Source of the DNA: Prado023 sp963697345
GTDB lineage: Bacteria > Actinomycetota > Actinomycetes > S36-B12 > CAIYMF01
Assembly: GCA_963697345.1 (NCBI GenBank)
Contig: CAVONS010000004.1
Span: 1 to 64,000 of the forward strand
DNA length: 64,000 bases
Direction: 5' to 3'
The notes under the pieces are model-generated. The model was given only the letters and a program-made list of their open reading frames with translations, was not told the DNA's origin and did not search any database. Of this stretch, positions 27,989 to 36,548 are shown one piece after another. Every line of letters begins with the position of its first letter. The first letter of the stretch is position 1. The position numbers and the translations under genes were made by a program.

Positions 27989-29617
27989 ATGATGGGACCA
28001 CTTGCTGACCGCTACGCCCGGTGGGGTCGCCCCGAACCGGGCAGCGGCTTGGACCCTCGCGCAGTGGAGTACCTGACCGACACGCTGGGGCCGTCGTCCG
28101 CGACCCCGGCGATCCCCCTGCCCGAGGTGCAGCCGGGGGCATCCCGCGTGGACACAGTGGCGTTGGCCGCCCTGGAGAGGGTCGTCGGTGCGTCCCACGT
28201 GCACAGCGACAGGGAGACCCGGCTGTCCCATGCTGGTGGCCTGTCGTACCTGGACCTGCTCACCCGACGCGCCCAGGCCCATCCGGCCACCCCGGATGTG
28301 GTGGTCTCACCCGGCTCCCACGCCGACGTCGTCCAACTCCTGGCTGCCGCAGCCGACTGTGGGCTGGCCGTGGTGCCGTTCGGGGGCGGCACGAGCGTCG
28401 TGGGCGGCGTCCAGCCCGAGCCCGGCAACCGCGCCGCCGTCGTGGCAGTGAGCTTCGAGCGGATGGCTGATCTGGTCGATGTCGACGTCATCTCCGGCAC
28501 GGCACGCGTTCAACCGGGCATGACGGGTCCTGTTCTCGAACGGCTGCTCGCCACCCGTGGGCTGACGTGGGGGCACGTCCCGCAATCCTGGGAGCGGGCC
28601 ACCATCGGCGGCTACGCAGCGACCCGCTCAGCTGGGCAGGCCTCGACGGGGTACGGCCGCAGCGACGCGACGGTCGAGGCCCTGGTCGTAGCCACGCCCA
28701 GCGGGACCCTCAACCTCGGCCGAGCGCCCTCCTCAGCCGCCGGGCCGGACCTTCGCGCCCTGTTCCTGGGCAGCGAGGGGGCCCTGGGCATCATCACCGA
28801 GGTGACACTGCGCGTGCGCCGCCTGCCCACGACCCGATGGTTCGAGGCCGTCATGCTGCCTGACCTCGACGCCGGGATCGCCGCCTTCCGCGAGATGGCG
28901 CAGACGCGGGCCTGCCCGGACGTGATGCGGCTCTCAGACCTGGCGGAGACCCGAGCCACGATGCAGCTGAGTGGGCCGACCGGCCGGACCGCTGACGCCG
29001 TGAACGCCTACCTGCGCGCACGCCGAGTGACCGATGGCGCCATGGTGATCCTCGGGTGGGAGGGGAGCTCCACCAAGCAGGTGCGGGCCAGGCGGTCCCT
29101 CGCGTTCGACATCCTGCGGCGCCACGGGGGGGCCTCGCTGGGGCGCGGCGCCGGGAACTCCTGGCTCAAGCATCGCTTCGAAGGGCCCTATCTGCGCGAC
29201 ACCCTGCTCGACCAGGGCTATCTGGTGGAGACGCTGGAGACCGCCACGAGCTGGACCGATCTGGCGGACCTGCGCACATCGGTGGTGGCCGCGCTGACCG
29301 AGTCACTGGGGCGCAGCTACGTGATGGCCCACGTGTCCCATGTGTATGAGACCGGTGCAAGCCTCTACATCACCGCACTGGCCTCGGCGGACCCGGAGCA
29401 GGCACAACGGTGGCGAGCAGCCAAGCACGCTGCGACGGATGTCATCGTGGCCCGCGGCGCGACTCTCACCCATCACCACGGGGTGGGCGCCGACCATGCG
29501 CCCTGGCTCGAGGACGAGATCGGGGCCCTCGGCGTGGACCTGCTGCGCACCATCAAGTCACGTCTGGATCCCCAAGGGATCCTGAACCCGGGGGTGCTGG
29601 TGCCGGCACCGGAGTAG
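27989..29617 (+). CDS. FAD-linked oxidase, alkyl-dihydroxyacetonephosphate synthase-like
   Basis: 542 residues. An FAD-binding type 4 domain (about 90-270) has VVPFGGGTSVVGG, GHVPQSW, TIGGYAATRSAGQASTGYG (in part) and LFLGSEGALGI. The C-terminal cap has the HHHGVG triple-His motif (about 505) and the usual IKSRLDPQGILNPG end. These fit the AGPS group, which swaps the acyl chain of acyl-DHAP for a fatty alcohol to make the ether bond; many actinobacterial members are untested. The ATG at 27989 is chosen since it lies 7 bases after a TAACAT box; ATG at 27980 is in frame too. It is divergent from tetR-glpD, as in the M. tuberculosis Rv2249c-Rv2251 locus. Confidence 0.85.
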   Translation: MMGPLADRYARWGRPEPGSGLDPRAVEYLTDTLGPSSATPAIPLPEVQPGASRVDTVALAALERVVGASHVHSDRETRLSHAGGLSYLDLLTRRAQAHPATPDVVVSPGSHADVVQLLAAAADCGLAVVPFGGGTSVVGGVQPEPGNRAAVVAVSFERMADLVDVDVISGTARVQPGMTGPVLERLLATRGLTWGHVPQSWERATIGGYAATRSAGQASTGYGRSDATVEALVVATPSGTLNLGRAPSSAAGPDLRALFLGSEGALGIITEVTLRVRRLPTTRWFEAVMLPDLDAGIAAFREMAQTRACPDVMRLSDLAETRATMQLSGPTGRTADAVNAYLRARRVTDGAMVILGWEGSSTKQVRARRSLAFDILRRHGGASLGRGAGNSWLKHRFEGPYLRDTLLDQGYLVETLETATSWTDLADLRTSVVAALTESLGRSYVMAHVSHVYETGASLYITALASADPEQAQRWRAAKHAATDVIVARGATLTHHHGVGADHAPWLEDEIGALGVDLLRTIKSRLDPQGILNPGVLVPAPE

Positions 29618-29640
29618 CGTGGGGGCGAAGGGATGGGGCG

Positions 29641-30168
29641 ATGGCTGATCTGAGCTGGCGACCGCTCGTGGACGACGATCACGAAGCCGTCCTGGCCACC
29701 CTGGCCGCCTGGTCCGGCGGCCAGGACATGCACGCGCTGCTGCCCCGGCTCTTCTTCTCGCACTTCTCCGACACCTCACTGGTGGTCGAGGACGCCGAAC
29801 GTTCCCTGATCGGCTTCGTGATCGCGTTCGTCTCGCAGACGAGGGCCGATACCGGCTACATCCACCTCGTCTGGGTTCGGCCGGATGCGCGCCACCACGG
29901 CGTTGCCCGGGGACTGTACCTGCGCATCTTCGACCTCCTGCGCCAGCGTGGCTGCCAACGAGTGGAGGCCGTGACGATCCCGGAGAACACCGGATCGCTG
30001 GCCTTCCACGATCGGATGGGCTTCACCGCGATGGGTCACGGCGGGCGGCCCCATGAGGCCCCGGTGTTCAGCCATCACGCCGGCCCCGGCCAGCACAGGG
30101 TGAAACTCGAGCGAACTCTGTGGGACGCGCGGGACGGGCTCAGCCGATCGGCTGGTAGAGCTCAGTGA
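29641..30168 (+). CDS. GNAT family N-acetyltransferase
   Basis: 175 residues from the ATG at 29641, 23 bases after the flavoprotein stop and with a GGGATGGGG stretch upstream. The GNAT core is clear: the strand GYIHLVWVRPDARHHGVARGLY in parts holds the acetyl-CoA loop (RxxGVAxxL), followed by VEAVTIPEN and SLAFHDRMGF. The acceptor is unknown. The spacing suggests it shares the flavoprotein transcript. Its last 29 bases overlap the end of the convergent GyrI-like gene. Confidence 0.85.
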   Translation: MADLSWRPLVDDDHEAVLATLAAWSGGQDMHALLPRLFFSHFSDTSLVVEDAERSLIGFVIAFVSQTRADTGYIHLVWVRPDARHHGVARGLYLRIFDLLRQRGCQRVEAVTIPENTGSLAFHDRMGFTAMGHGGRPHEAPVFSHHAGPGQHRVKLERTLWDARDGLSRSAGRAQ

Positions 30169-30604
30169 TCAGCTCGTTGGCCGACGTCGTGTCGGGGTCA
30201 CTGACGTAGACCTCGAAGCAGGATCGTGAACCGTCGGGTGCGAGCTCACGCGACCCCACACCGGCCATGAACTGGGCCCACGCGGTGGCCAGCTCGTCGT
30301 AGGGACCAACATGGACCGCCACCGCGTACTGCCCACCGGGAAGGGCCAGCTCGTGCACCTCGCCGGACTCCTCGAAGCTGGCCTCCGGCGACACCGGGAT
30401 GGCGACGTAGCTGTGCAGCTCCTCTGGTGGGGTGTTCTCAGGGTCGTCCGCGTAGAGGACCCTCGGGGGCCCGATCAGGACCCCGGAATGCGCCGCCGCC
30501 CACGTCCCGACGATGGCGAACGTGCGCCCCAACTCCTGGAACGGCCCGATGTGCTCTGCGGCTGCGGCGCGACCTGCAGGGATCTCGCGAACCTCGATGT
30601 CCAT
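30140..30604 (-). CDS. GyrI-like small-molecule-binding domain protein
   Basis: 154 residues from the ATG at 30604. The single domain has the two-fold SHS2 pattern of the GyrI/AraC effector-binding family: MDIEVREIPAGRAAAAEHIGP at the start (in part) and HELALPGGQYAVAVHVGPYDEL in the second half, ending ITELYQPIG. Stand-alone forms can bind or hydrolyse small hydrophobic cyclic compounds, or act as a sensor part. There is no DNA-binding domain. It lies downstream of the DUF1801 gene on the same strand, 65 bases away, so the two may be cotranscribed. Confidence 0.8.
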   Translation of the reverse strand: MDIEVREIPAGRAAAAEHIGPFQELGRTFAIVGTWAAAHSGVLIGPPRVLYADDPENTPPEELHSYVAIPVSPEASFEESGEVHELALPGGQYAVAVHVGPYDELATAWAQFMAGVGSRELAPDGSRSCFEVYVSDPDTTSANELITELYQPIG

Positions 30605-30669
30605 GCCCCTCACTGTGCCACCGACGGGGTGCCAGCGGAAGGCCACCGCCCCGACCCGGCAACTGGCGG

Positions 30670-31122
30670 TCACCGGCGCCCTGTGCGCGCCGACCTGGCA
30701 CAGGCCACGAAGTCGTCGAGCGGGACCGAGCCGATCACGTCCGTGAGCAGGTCCGTGTGCAGCTGGTCCACACTGGTGAACCGCAGGCAGCTTCGCCCCA
30801 TGTTGAGCTTGCCGCCACGCGCGAGCCATCGCTCCCGGAACTGCCGCTCCTCCTCGGAGTCCGCATAGACCCCCATGAGGTAGAGCGAGTAGTAGTTCTT
30901 CTGCGCAGCCAGGGACACGTAGGCCAACGGCTGGCCGTTGTAGGTGTCGGGGTAGATCGAGGCCGGCACGAACCACGAGATCATGCCGTAGAGCATCCCC
31001 TCCTGATAGCCGGGCGGGAGAGCCTCGTTGACCAACTCCCTGAGTTCAGCCACGACCTCCGCACGATCGGGTGTCAGTTCGGCGAGGTAGTCCTCGACCG
31101 TGGTCGCGCTGCTGGTGGCCAT
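30670..31122 (-). CDS. DUF1801 family protein
   Basis: 150 residues from the ATG at 31122. The start TVEDYLAELTPDRAEVVAELR is followed by EGMLYGMISWFVPASIYP, LAYVSLAAQKNYYSLYLMGVY and FTSVDQL (quoted in parts), the layout of DUF1801/YdhG-like proteins. Their fold resembles a small ligand-binding domain, but no reaction is known. It is soluble with no signal. It follows WS/DGAT by 25 bases on the same strand and precedes the GyrI-like gene, so the three may share a transcript. Confidence 0.82.
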   Translation of the reverse strand: MATSSATTVEDYLAELTPDRAEVVAELRELVNEALPPGYQEGMLYGMISWFVPASIYPDTYNGQPLAYVSLAAQKNYYSLYLMGVYADSEEERQFRERWLARGGKLNMGRSCLRFTSVDQLHTDLLTDVIGSVPLDDFVACARSARTGRR

Positions 31123-31147
31123 GGACAGACGCTACCGGGACCAGCCC

Positions 31148-32539
31148 TCAGGAGAGGTCCTGCCACTCGAGGAGCTCGGCGGCCGAGTCTCGGATCCCGC
31201 GCGCCAGCACATCGACGTCGCCAGCCTGGTCGGCGTCTCCGGTGACACCGACGTTGAGCATGCCGTCGTAGCTGAAGATTCCGATCGTGATGCACGTGTG
31301 TCCAGCGATCGGGATCACCGGATACATGGCCGTGACTCGACGGCCACACAGGTACACCGGGAACTGGGGCCCGGGCACATTCGTCGTCACGGTGTCCAGG
31401 AACCAGGCCGGCACCTGGCGGCCGGCCACGGCCACGGACATGTCCTGCACGCCCGCGGGCACGACTCGGTCCACGACTCCCAGGAGCAGCGTGCCCAGGG
31501 CCGGGGTCCCGAACTCCCTGCTGTGGCCCAGGGCGTCCTGGACGCCACGCAATCGCCGCACGGGGTCAGCGACGCCGACCGGCAGCCGCACGAGCATCCC
31601 GCTGAGCTCGTTGTGGGCGTCGCTGTTGCCCACGGGCCGCATCGACACGGGGACCAGGGAGCGAACGGACCGCCCTGAGACAGGCTCGCCCCGCTCGAGC
31701 AGCAGTTCGCGGAAGCCACCGGCGACGCAGGCCAGGACGACGTCGTTGACGGTGGCACCGTGGGCCCGCCCGACATCCTTGACGCCCGCCAGCGGTACGT
31801 CCACCGACACCCAGGTCCGGCCCTGGCCGACCTCGCCGGTGAGCGAACCGGGCGGGTGCGGCACCAGGGCCCCGAGTGCCGGTACTGCGTGTTCGGCCGC
31901 CCCACGCAACGCACCCAGGACTTCACCGATTCCGTGCCGATGGCTGCCCTCGGCGCGCGACTCGGGGATGGGCTGCGCAGCCGCTCCGGCAGCGCCCGAG
32001 GGCCTGGCTGCCGGGGTGGCCGACGCAGCCGCCTCGGCCGCCTCGGCCAGGGTCATGCCCCCCTCAGGTGCGAGGTCGAATCCATGGCCGAGCAGCAACT
32101 CGGTGCCGACGCCATCGGCGACCGTGTGGTGCACGCGCCAGACGAGGGCCCACCCCTGCGCCAGGCCATCCACGATCCAGGCGTCCCACAGCGGCTGCTC
32201 CGCGGGCAGGGGTTGCTCCATGATGCAGCCGACCGCCGCGTCCAATCCGCCGCGTGACGCATGGCGTCGCGCAGGCACGCGGTGGACGTGGGCACGCAGG
32301 TCGAACCTGTCCGACGAGACCCACTCGGGTCGACGCACCCCGAGGCCGTCTCCGGACAGCTCCTGCGTGAGGCGTGGCATCCGGTCCAGTCGCTCGGCGA
32401 TCAGGGCCCGCACCGCGTCCGCACTGGGCGTTGGCCCCTGGGCCACGGCCACCGTGCCGATGGCGATCGGGGGTCCATCGCCCTGCATCTCCAGCCAGAC
32501 CACGTCCAGGGCGTGGAGCCGGTCTGGTCCGTCAGCCAT
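31148..32539 (-). CDS. Wax ester synthase / acyl-CoA:diacylglycerol acyltransferase (WS/DGAT)
   Basis: 463 residues from the ATG at 32539 (MADGPDRLHALDVVWL). The catalytic motif HHTVADG (HHxxxDG, about residue 135) is intact, and the later blocks NDVVLACVAGGFRELL, SGMLVRLPVG, NVPGP and GHTCITIGIFSYDG match the WS/DGAT family. The enzyme makes triacylglycerol from diacylglycerol, or wax esters from fatty alcohols, at the membrane or lipid droplet. This is the storage end of the pathway that begins with plsB and HAD-PlsC about 11 kb upstream. A Pro/Ala-rich insert of about 40 residues follows the active site. A DUF1801 gene lies 25 bases downstream. Confidence 0.93.
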   Translation of the reverse strand: MADGPDRLHALDVVWLEMQGDGPPIAIGTVAVAQGPTPSADAVRALIAERLDRMPRLTQELSGDGLGVRRPEWVSSDRFDLRAHVHRVPARRHASRGGLDAAVGCIMEQPLPAEQPLWDAWIVDGLAQGWALVWRVHHTVADGVGTELLLGHGFDLAPEGGMTLAEAAEAAASATPAARPSGAAGAAAQPIPESRAEGSHRHGIGEVLGALRGAAEHAVPALGALVPHPPGSLTGEVGQGRTWVSVDVPLAGVKDVGRAHGATVNDVVLACVAGGFRELLLERGEPVSGRSVRSLVPVSMRPVGNSDAHNELSGMLVRLPVGVADPVRRLRGVQDALGHSREFGTPALGTLLLGVVDRVVPAGVQDMSVAVAGRQVPAWFLDTVTTNVPGPQFPVYLCGRRVTAMYPVIPIAGHTCITIGIFSYDGMLNVGVTGDADQAGDVDVLARGIRDSAAELLEWQDLS

Positions 32540-32623
32540 GGCGCCAGAGTCTCGCGTCGGCAGGCCCACGGCCAGAGTCGGAAGGCCCAACAGGCGACGG
32601 GCAGGCCTCGGGCAGATGCGCCG

Positions 32624-33397
32624 TCAGGACCTGTCCGGTTGGCACTGCGGGCACCAGTACGTCGGCCGATCCATGGGCGCGACGCCCACTCGACCCGACC
32701 GGATCGGGGTCCCACACGTCCTGCACGGCTGACCGGTCCGCTCGAACACGCGCAGCTCGCCCCTGGGTGCTCCGTGGGCCGCGAGGACGGCCCTGCGCAT
32801 CCGGCGCCGGATGGCGACAAGCGCGGGGCCGAGGTCGGCCACCTGCGACGTGCGCACGAACGGGTCAGCGCCGGCACCGGATGCCAGCTCGGCGGCCCAG
32901 ATCGTGCCCAGCCCACAGACGAGACGTTGATCGAGCAAGGCCTCGACCAGCGGACGGTCCGCCGCGACGAGCCGGTCGACCACACCCTCGACCTCGAACT
33001 GCTCGGCCAGGATGTCCGGGCCGAGGTGCCCCACCCAGATCTGCTCATCGCTGGTGTTGCGCACCGCGACCATGTGCACGCGCACACCGACGGCCTGGGC
33101 CCGGGATGTGGCCAGCCACACGCGGATCTGGTGCGCGGGGGCGCCGGGCCGCCCAGGCGGCCCGACTCGCCAGGAACCGTCCATCCGAAGGTGATGGTGC
33201 AGCGTCCACGCCCGCCGGTCATCAGCCAGCCGCGTGAGCATGTGCTTGCCGACGACATGGGTACCCAGGACCTCCATGCCGCGCAGGTCGACGGTGGCGC
33301 ACTCCGGCACACGCAGCTCGGCGCGGGTCAATGTCCCACCAGCAAGCGCGGCGTCCAGGCGCCGGGCCGTGCGTCGCACTGCGTCACCTTCGGGCAC
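32624..33397 (-). CDS. Fpg/Nei family DNA glycosylase
   Basis: 257 residues from a GTG at 33397 that gives the required N-terminal Pro-Glu (VPEGD); after removal of the start residue the Pro is the nucleophile. The middle has HHHLRMDGSW, the helix-two-turn-helix region has LLDQRLVCGLGTIWAAE, and a C-terminal zinc finger is complete: CRTC...CPQC with about 18 residues between pairs. The enzyme removes oxidised bases and cuts the DNA backbone in base excision repair. The PEGD start and form of the zinc finger favour the Nei (endonuclease VIII) group over Fpg. It stands alone between WS/DGAT and the divergent DUF427 gene. Confidence 0.92.
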   Translation of the reverse strand: MPEGDAVRRTARRLDAALAGGTLTRAELRVPECATVDLRGMEVLGTHVVGKHMLTRLADDRRAWTLHHHLRMDGSWRVGPPGRPGAPAHQIRVWLATSRAQAVGVRVHMVAVRNTSDEQIWVGHLGPDILAEQFEVEGVVDRLVAADRPLVEALLDQRLVCGLGTIWAAELASGAGADPFVRTSQVADLGPALVAIRRRMRRAVLAAHGAPRGELRVFERTGQPCRTCGTPIRSGRVGVAPMDRPTYWCPQCQPDRS

Positions 33398-33454
33398 GGA
33401 CCCATCGTTGCCCAGCGGTGGCGCAGGCGCGACAGCGAGCCGAGACTGGGGAGC

Positions 33455-33964
33455 ATGCGCCTTCGCCCGCACCCACGCCGCGACCCCATCGGCCCGGGCC
33501 AGGAGTCGGTCTGGGACTACCCGCGGCCCCCGGCCCTCCAGCGAAGCGACGAACACGTCACCGTGACCCACGGGGGACTTGTCATCGTCGACTCCCACAG
33601 CACGTGGCGCGTCCTGGAGACCGCCCACGCCCCCGCCTACTACATCCCGGCCGAGGATGTCCGGATCGACCTGCTGGTCCGGTCACGGACCGCGACGGTC
33701 TGCGAGTACAAGGGCCGGGCCGACTACGCGAGCCTGGCCGTTCCGGGTCGAGCAACAGTGGCCGACGCCTGCTGGTGGTATCCCGAGCCGACGCGCGACT
33801 ACGCCGCCATCAGCGGTGCGATCTCCTTCTACCCGCAACGGGTCGACCAGTGCACAGTCGACGGCGAGGTCGTCCTCCCCCTGGAGAGCCCCTTCTACGG
33901 CGACTGGCCGACGAGCAGGATCGTTGGCCCGTGGAAGGGCGCACCCGGGACCGAGTGGTGGTGA
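33455..33964 (+). CDS. DUF427 family protein
   Basis: 169 residues from the ATG at 33455. The family core is clear: WDYPRPPAL, VTHGGLVIVDSHSTWRVLET (in part), APAYYIPAEDVR, CEYKGRADYASL, WWYPEPTRDYAAISGAISFYP (in part) and a final DWPTSRI. DUF427 is a small beta-tent fold of unknown activity that is widespread in actinobacteria. It is soluble. It lies divergent from the Nei gene with 57 bases between the starts, and convergent with the AAC(3)-like gene. Confidence 0.88.
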   Translation: MRLRPHPRRDPIGPGQESVWDYPRPPALQRSDEHVTVTHGGLVIVDSHSTWRVLETAHAPAYYIPAEDVRIDLLVRSRTATVCEYKGRADYASLAVPGRATVADACWWYPEPTRDYAAISGAISFYPQRVDQCTVDGEVVLPLESPFYGDWPTSRIVGPWKGAPGTEWW

Positions 33965-33974
33965 GACCACCTGC

Positions 33975-34775
33975 TCACACCAGGTTCGCCGTCATCCACG
34001 CCGCCCCGAACTCCACGATGTCGGCAGCATCGATCAGCTCCGCTGGGGCACCCCCGACCATCCCGGTGGCAGCGCGGCCAGTAGCCAGGTACTGCCTCAG
34101 GATGACCGCGAAGTAGTCCTCGGACGGTTGGCGCTCCGCCGGCACGATCCCGTCCTCGTCGTCGAGGCACTCGACGACCACGATCCTGGGCCCGGTGGGG
34201 CCGGTCACCCTGCGGAACCTGCGCACGCGCAACGTGTCCGGAACATCGGCCAGGTACTCCGCGTGGTGCAGCGCCGTGACCGTGTCGGGATCCGCTCCGA
34301 GCCTCAGGACCCGCCCACCGGCCGATACGAACCGGTCAAGCGCCGAGCCGGGTCCGTAGTAGTCATCCCACGGCAGGTCGCGCAGGAGCTCCTCGGCCAA
34401 CCTTCCCCTCGCCGCGAAGCGACCCTCAGGGTGATCGTTGACCACCGTTGCAGGCATCGTGCGCAGGACCTCGGCCAGGACTCCCACGTCCGGCAGGGCG
34501 GGTGTGCGCAGGTGGTCGAACGGCTCAGCATCAGCCAGCAGCTCGGGCCGTTGCGACTCGGGCCGACTGTTGACCCAGTCGTGGTCATCCACGGCGCCCA
34601 GCACCATGAGCACGGTTCCATCTGGCCCCAGTGCCTCCTCCAGGGCCTGCACGACGCCTTCGGCCCCGCCCACGACCGGGCCGATCCTGCGCAGGGCGGC
34701 GTGCACCATCAGCAGATCGCCTGGTCGCACGCCCAGCGCCCGGAGCTCGGCTGCCAGGCGGTCGGTGCTCAGCAC
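33975..34775 (-). CDS. Aminoglycoside 3-N-acetyltransferase-like protein
   Basis: 266 residues from a GTG at 34775. It carries the AAC(3) layout: LMVHAALRRIGPVVGGAEG near the N-terminus (the family VHSSLRRIG block with Ala-Ala for Ser-Ser), GPDGTVLM, NDHPEGRFAARG (the HP.xSFAAxG block), and GSALDRFVSAGGRVLRLG. In characterised members this fold moves acetyl from acetyl-CoA to the 3-amino group of aminoglycosides. Chromosomal actinobacterial homologs are often of untested specificity, so resistance is possible, not shown. An ABC exporter operon runs divergently 88 bases away. Confidence 0.85.
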   Translation of the reverse strand: MLSTDRLAAELRALGVRPGDLLMVHAALRRIGPVVGGAEGVVQALEEALGPDGTVLMVLGAVDDHDWVNSRPESQRPELLADAEPFDHLRTPALPDVGVLAEVLRTMPATVVNDHPEGRFAARGRLAEELLRDLPWDDYYGPGSALDRFVSAGGRVLRLGADPDTVTALHHAEYLADVPDTLRVRRFRRVTGPTGPRIVVVECLDDEDGIVPAERQPSEDYFAVILRQYLATGRAATGMVGGAPAELIDAADIVEFGAAWMTANLV

Positions 34776-34863
34776 GCACCCATTCTGGCCCCATCTGACC
34801 GACGCCCGCCTGCGGGCCGCCCATGCTGCCATGGCCGCCTGTCTTCTGGGAGGCTCGTATTCC

Positions 34864-35727
34864 ATGAGCACAGATGCAGCGATCCACGTGTCGGGCCTGG
34901 CCAAGACCTATGGCGACCTGCACGCAGTCGACGGGATCGACCTGACCGTGGAACGAGGGCAGTGCGTCGCCCTGCTCGGGCCCAACGGGGCGGGCAAGAC
35001 AACCACCACGGAGATCCTCGAGGGCTACCGCCAGCGTGATGCCGGGGACGTGCACGTCCTGGGTGTCGACCCCGCCCGGGCGGACCGGCACTGGCGGACC
35101 AGGATCGGCATCGTCCTCCAGCAGGTCAGCGACCTCAGCGACCTCACGGTGCGCGAGTCCCTGACCCACTTCGCCGGCTACTACCCCGATCCACGCCCGG
35201 TCGATGAGGTGTTGGACCAGGTGGGCCTGACGGCCAAGGCGGACTCCCGGGGGCGGACGCTGTCCGGTGGCCAACGGCGCCGACTCGACGTGGGGCTGGG
35301 GATCATCGGCCGGCCCGAGCTGCTCTTCCTCGACGAACCAACAACGGGTTTCGACCCCGAGGCCCGCCGTGAGTTCTGGGCCCTGATCGCGGCTCTGCGC
35401 ACCGAGGGCGCCACCATCCTGCTCACGACCCACTACCTGGAGGAGGCCGAGGCCCTGGCGGACATGGTGGGCGTGATCAACCGCGGCCGGATGGTCGCCT
35501 TCGACCCGCCGCACGAGCTCGGCGGGCGGCACAAGGGACAGGCCCGCGTCACGTGGACCGACGGCGACGAGCCGCGATCTCAGGAGACCGATTCCCCCAC
35601 GTCGTTGATCGCCGAGCTGTCCACCCGCTTCGGTGGTGAGGTGCCGAACCTGTCCGTGACCCGACCCACGCTCGAGGACATGTACCTCGACCTGGTCGAC
35701 CACGCTGGGACCGGGGGCCGGTCATGA
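34864..35727 (+). CDS. ABC transporter ATP-binding protein (DrrA/CcmA type)
   Basis: 287 residues from the ATG at 34864. Walker A GPNGAGKTTT, signature LSGGQRRRL, Walker B LLFLDEPTTGFD and H-loop TTHYLEEAE are complete. The C-terminal part ending TRPTLEDMYLDL is the usual tail of DrrA-like subunits, which power ABC-2 exporters of drugs, antibiotics or lipids. Its stop overlaps the start of the permease gene by 4 bases. The divergent AAC(3)-like gene could belong to the same drug-defence theme, but no shared regulator is visible. Confidence 0.92.
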   Translation: MSTDAAIHVSGLAKTYGDLHAVDGIDLTVERGQCVALLGPNGAGKTTTTEILEGYRQRDAGDVHVLGVDPARADRHWRTRIGIVLQQVSDLSDLTVRESLTHFAGYYPDPRPVDEVLDQVGLTAKADSRGRTLSGGQRRRLDVGLGIIGRPELLFLDEPTTGFDPEARREFWALIAALRTEGATILLTTHYLEEAEALADMVGVINRGRMVAFDPPHELGGRHKGQARVTWTDGDEPRSQETDSPTSLIAELSTRFGGEVPNLSVTRPTLEDMYLDLVDHAGTGGRS

Positions 35728-36548
35728 GCGCACCGGGAGTACGTCCACCAGGCACCTTCTCGATCGGCTGGTCGCGTATCGGCATCGAGCTCAAGCAGCT
35801 CTTCCGCGATCGCGAGGCCGCGGTCTTCACCCTCGCGCTGCCGATGATCCTGATGATCGTGTTCGGCTCCGTCTTCGGCAACCAGGAGCTCGCCGACGGT
35901 TCCGACATCACGTTCGCGCAGTACTTCGTCGCGGGCATGATCGCCTCGGGCATCGTCTACACGAGCTTCCAGAACCTGGCTATCGGAATCCCCCAGGAAC
36001 GCGACGAGGGCACCCTCAAGCGCCTCGAGGGAACCCCGATGCCCAAGGGTGCCTACTTCATCGGCAAGGTCGGGCAGGTCTGCGTCATCTACGTGGTCCA
36101 GCTGTTCCTGCTCATGGCGATCGGCATCGCGCTGTTCGGCGTCGAGGTGCCCAGCACCCCGGAGAAGTGGGCCGCCCTCGTGTGGCTCAGTGTCCTGGGC
36201 CTGACCACGTGGACCCTGCTGGGCCTGGCGTTCTCCTCGGTCCCCAAGTCCGGGAAGGGGGCCTCGGCCATCGTCACGCCGGTGATCCTGGTCCTGCAGT
36301 TCAGCTCGGGTGTCTTCTTCCTCTACAGCCAGCTGCCCAGCTGGATGCAGCAGTTCGCAGCGCTGTTCCCGCTCAAGTGGCTCACTCAGGGGATGCGCTA
36401 CGTGTTCCTGCCCGAGGGAGCCGCAGCGGGCGAGGTCACCGGCTCCTTCGAGATGGCACGGGTGGCGATGGTGCTGCTGGTCTGGACGGTCCTGAGCGCG
36501 ATGCTCGCCTGGGGCTTCTTCCGGTGGCGGCGACGCGGGGACGGCTAG
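35724..36548 (+). CDS. ABC-2 type permease
   Basis: 274 residues with six predicted membrane helices (about 30-50, 60-85, 110-135, 145-165, 175-195, 240-262). The LKRLEGTPMPKGAYFIGK stretch after helix 2 is the family coupling region, and the first helix is preceded by ELKQLFRDREAAV as usual for ABC-2 exporters. It pairs with the upstream ATPase (4-base overlap). The last 4 bases overlap the end of the convergent helicase gene. The substrate is unknown. Confidence 0.9.
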   Translation: MSAPGVRPPGTFSIGWSRIGIELKQLFRDREAAVFTLALPMILMIVFGSVFGNQELADGSDITFAQYFVAGMIASGIVYTSFQNLAIGIPQERDEGTLKRLEGTPMPKGAYFIGKVGQVCVIYVVQLFLLMAIGIALFGVEVPSTPEKWAALVWLSVLGLTTWTLLGLAFSSVPKSGKGASAIVTPVILVLQFSSGVFFLYSQLPSWMQQFAALFPLKWLTQGMRYVFLPEGAAAGEVTGSFEMARVAMVLLVWTVLSAMLAWGFFRWRRRGDG

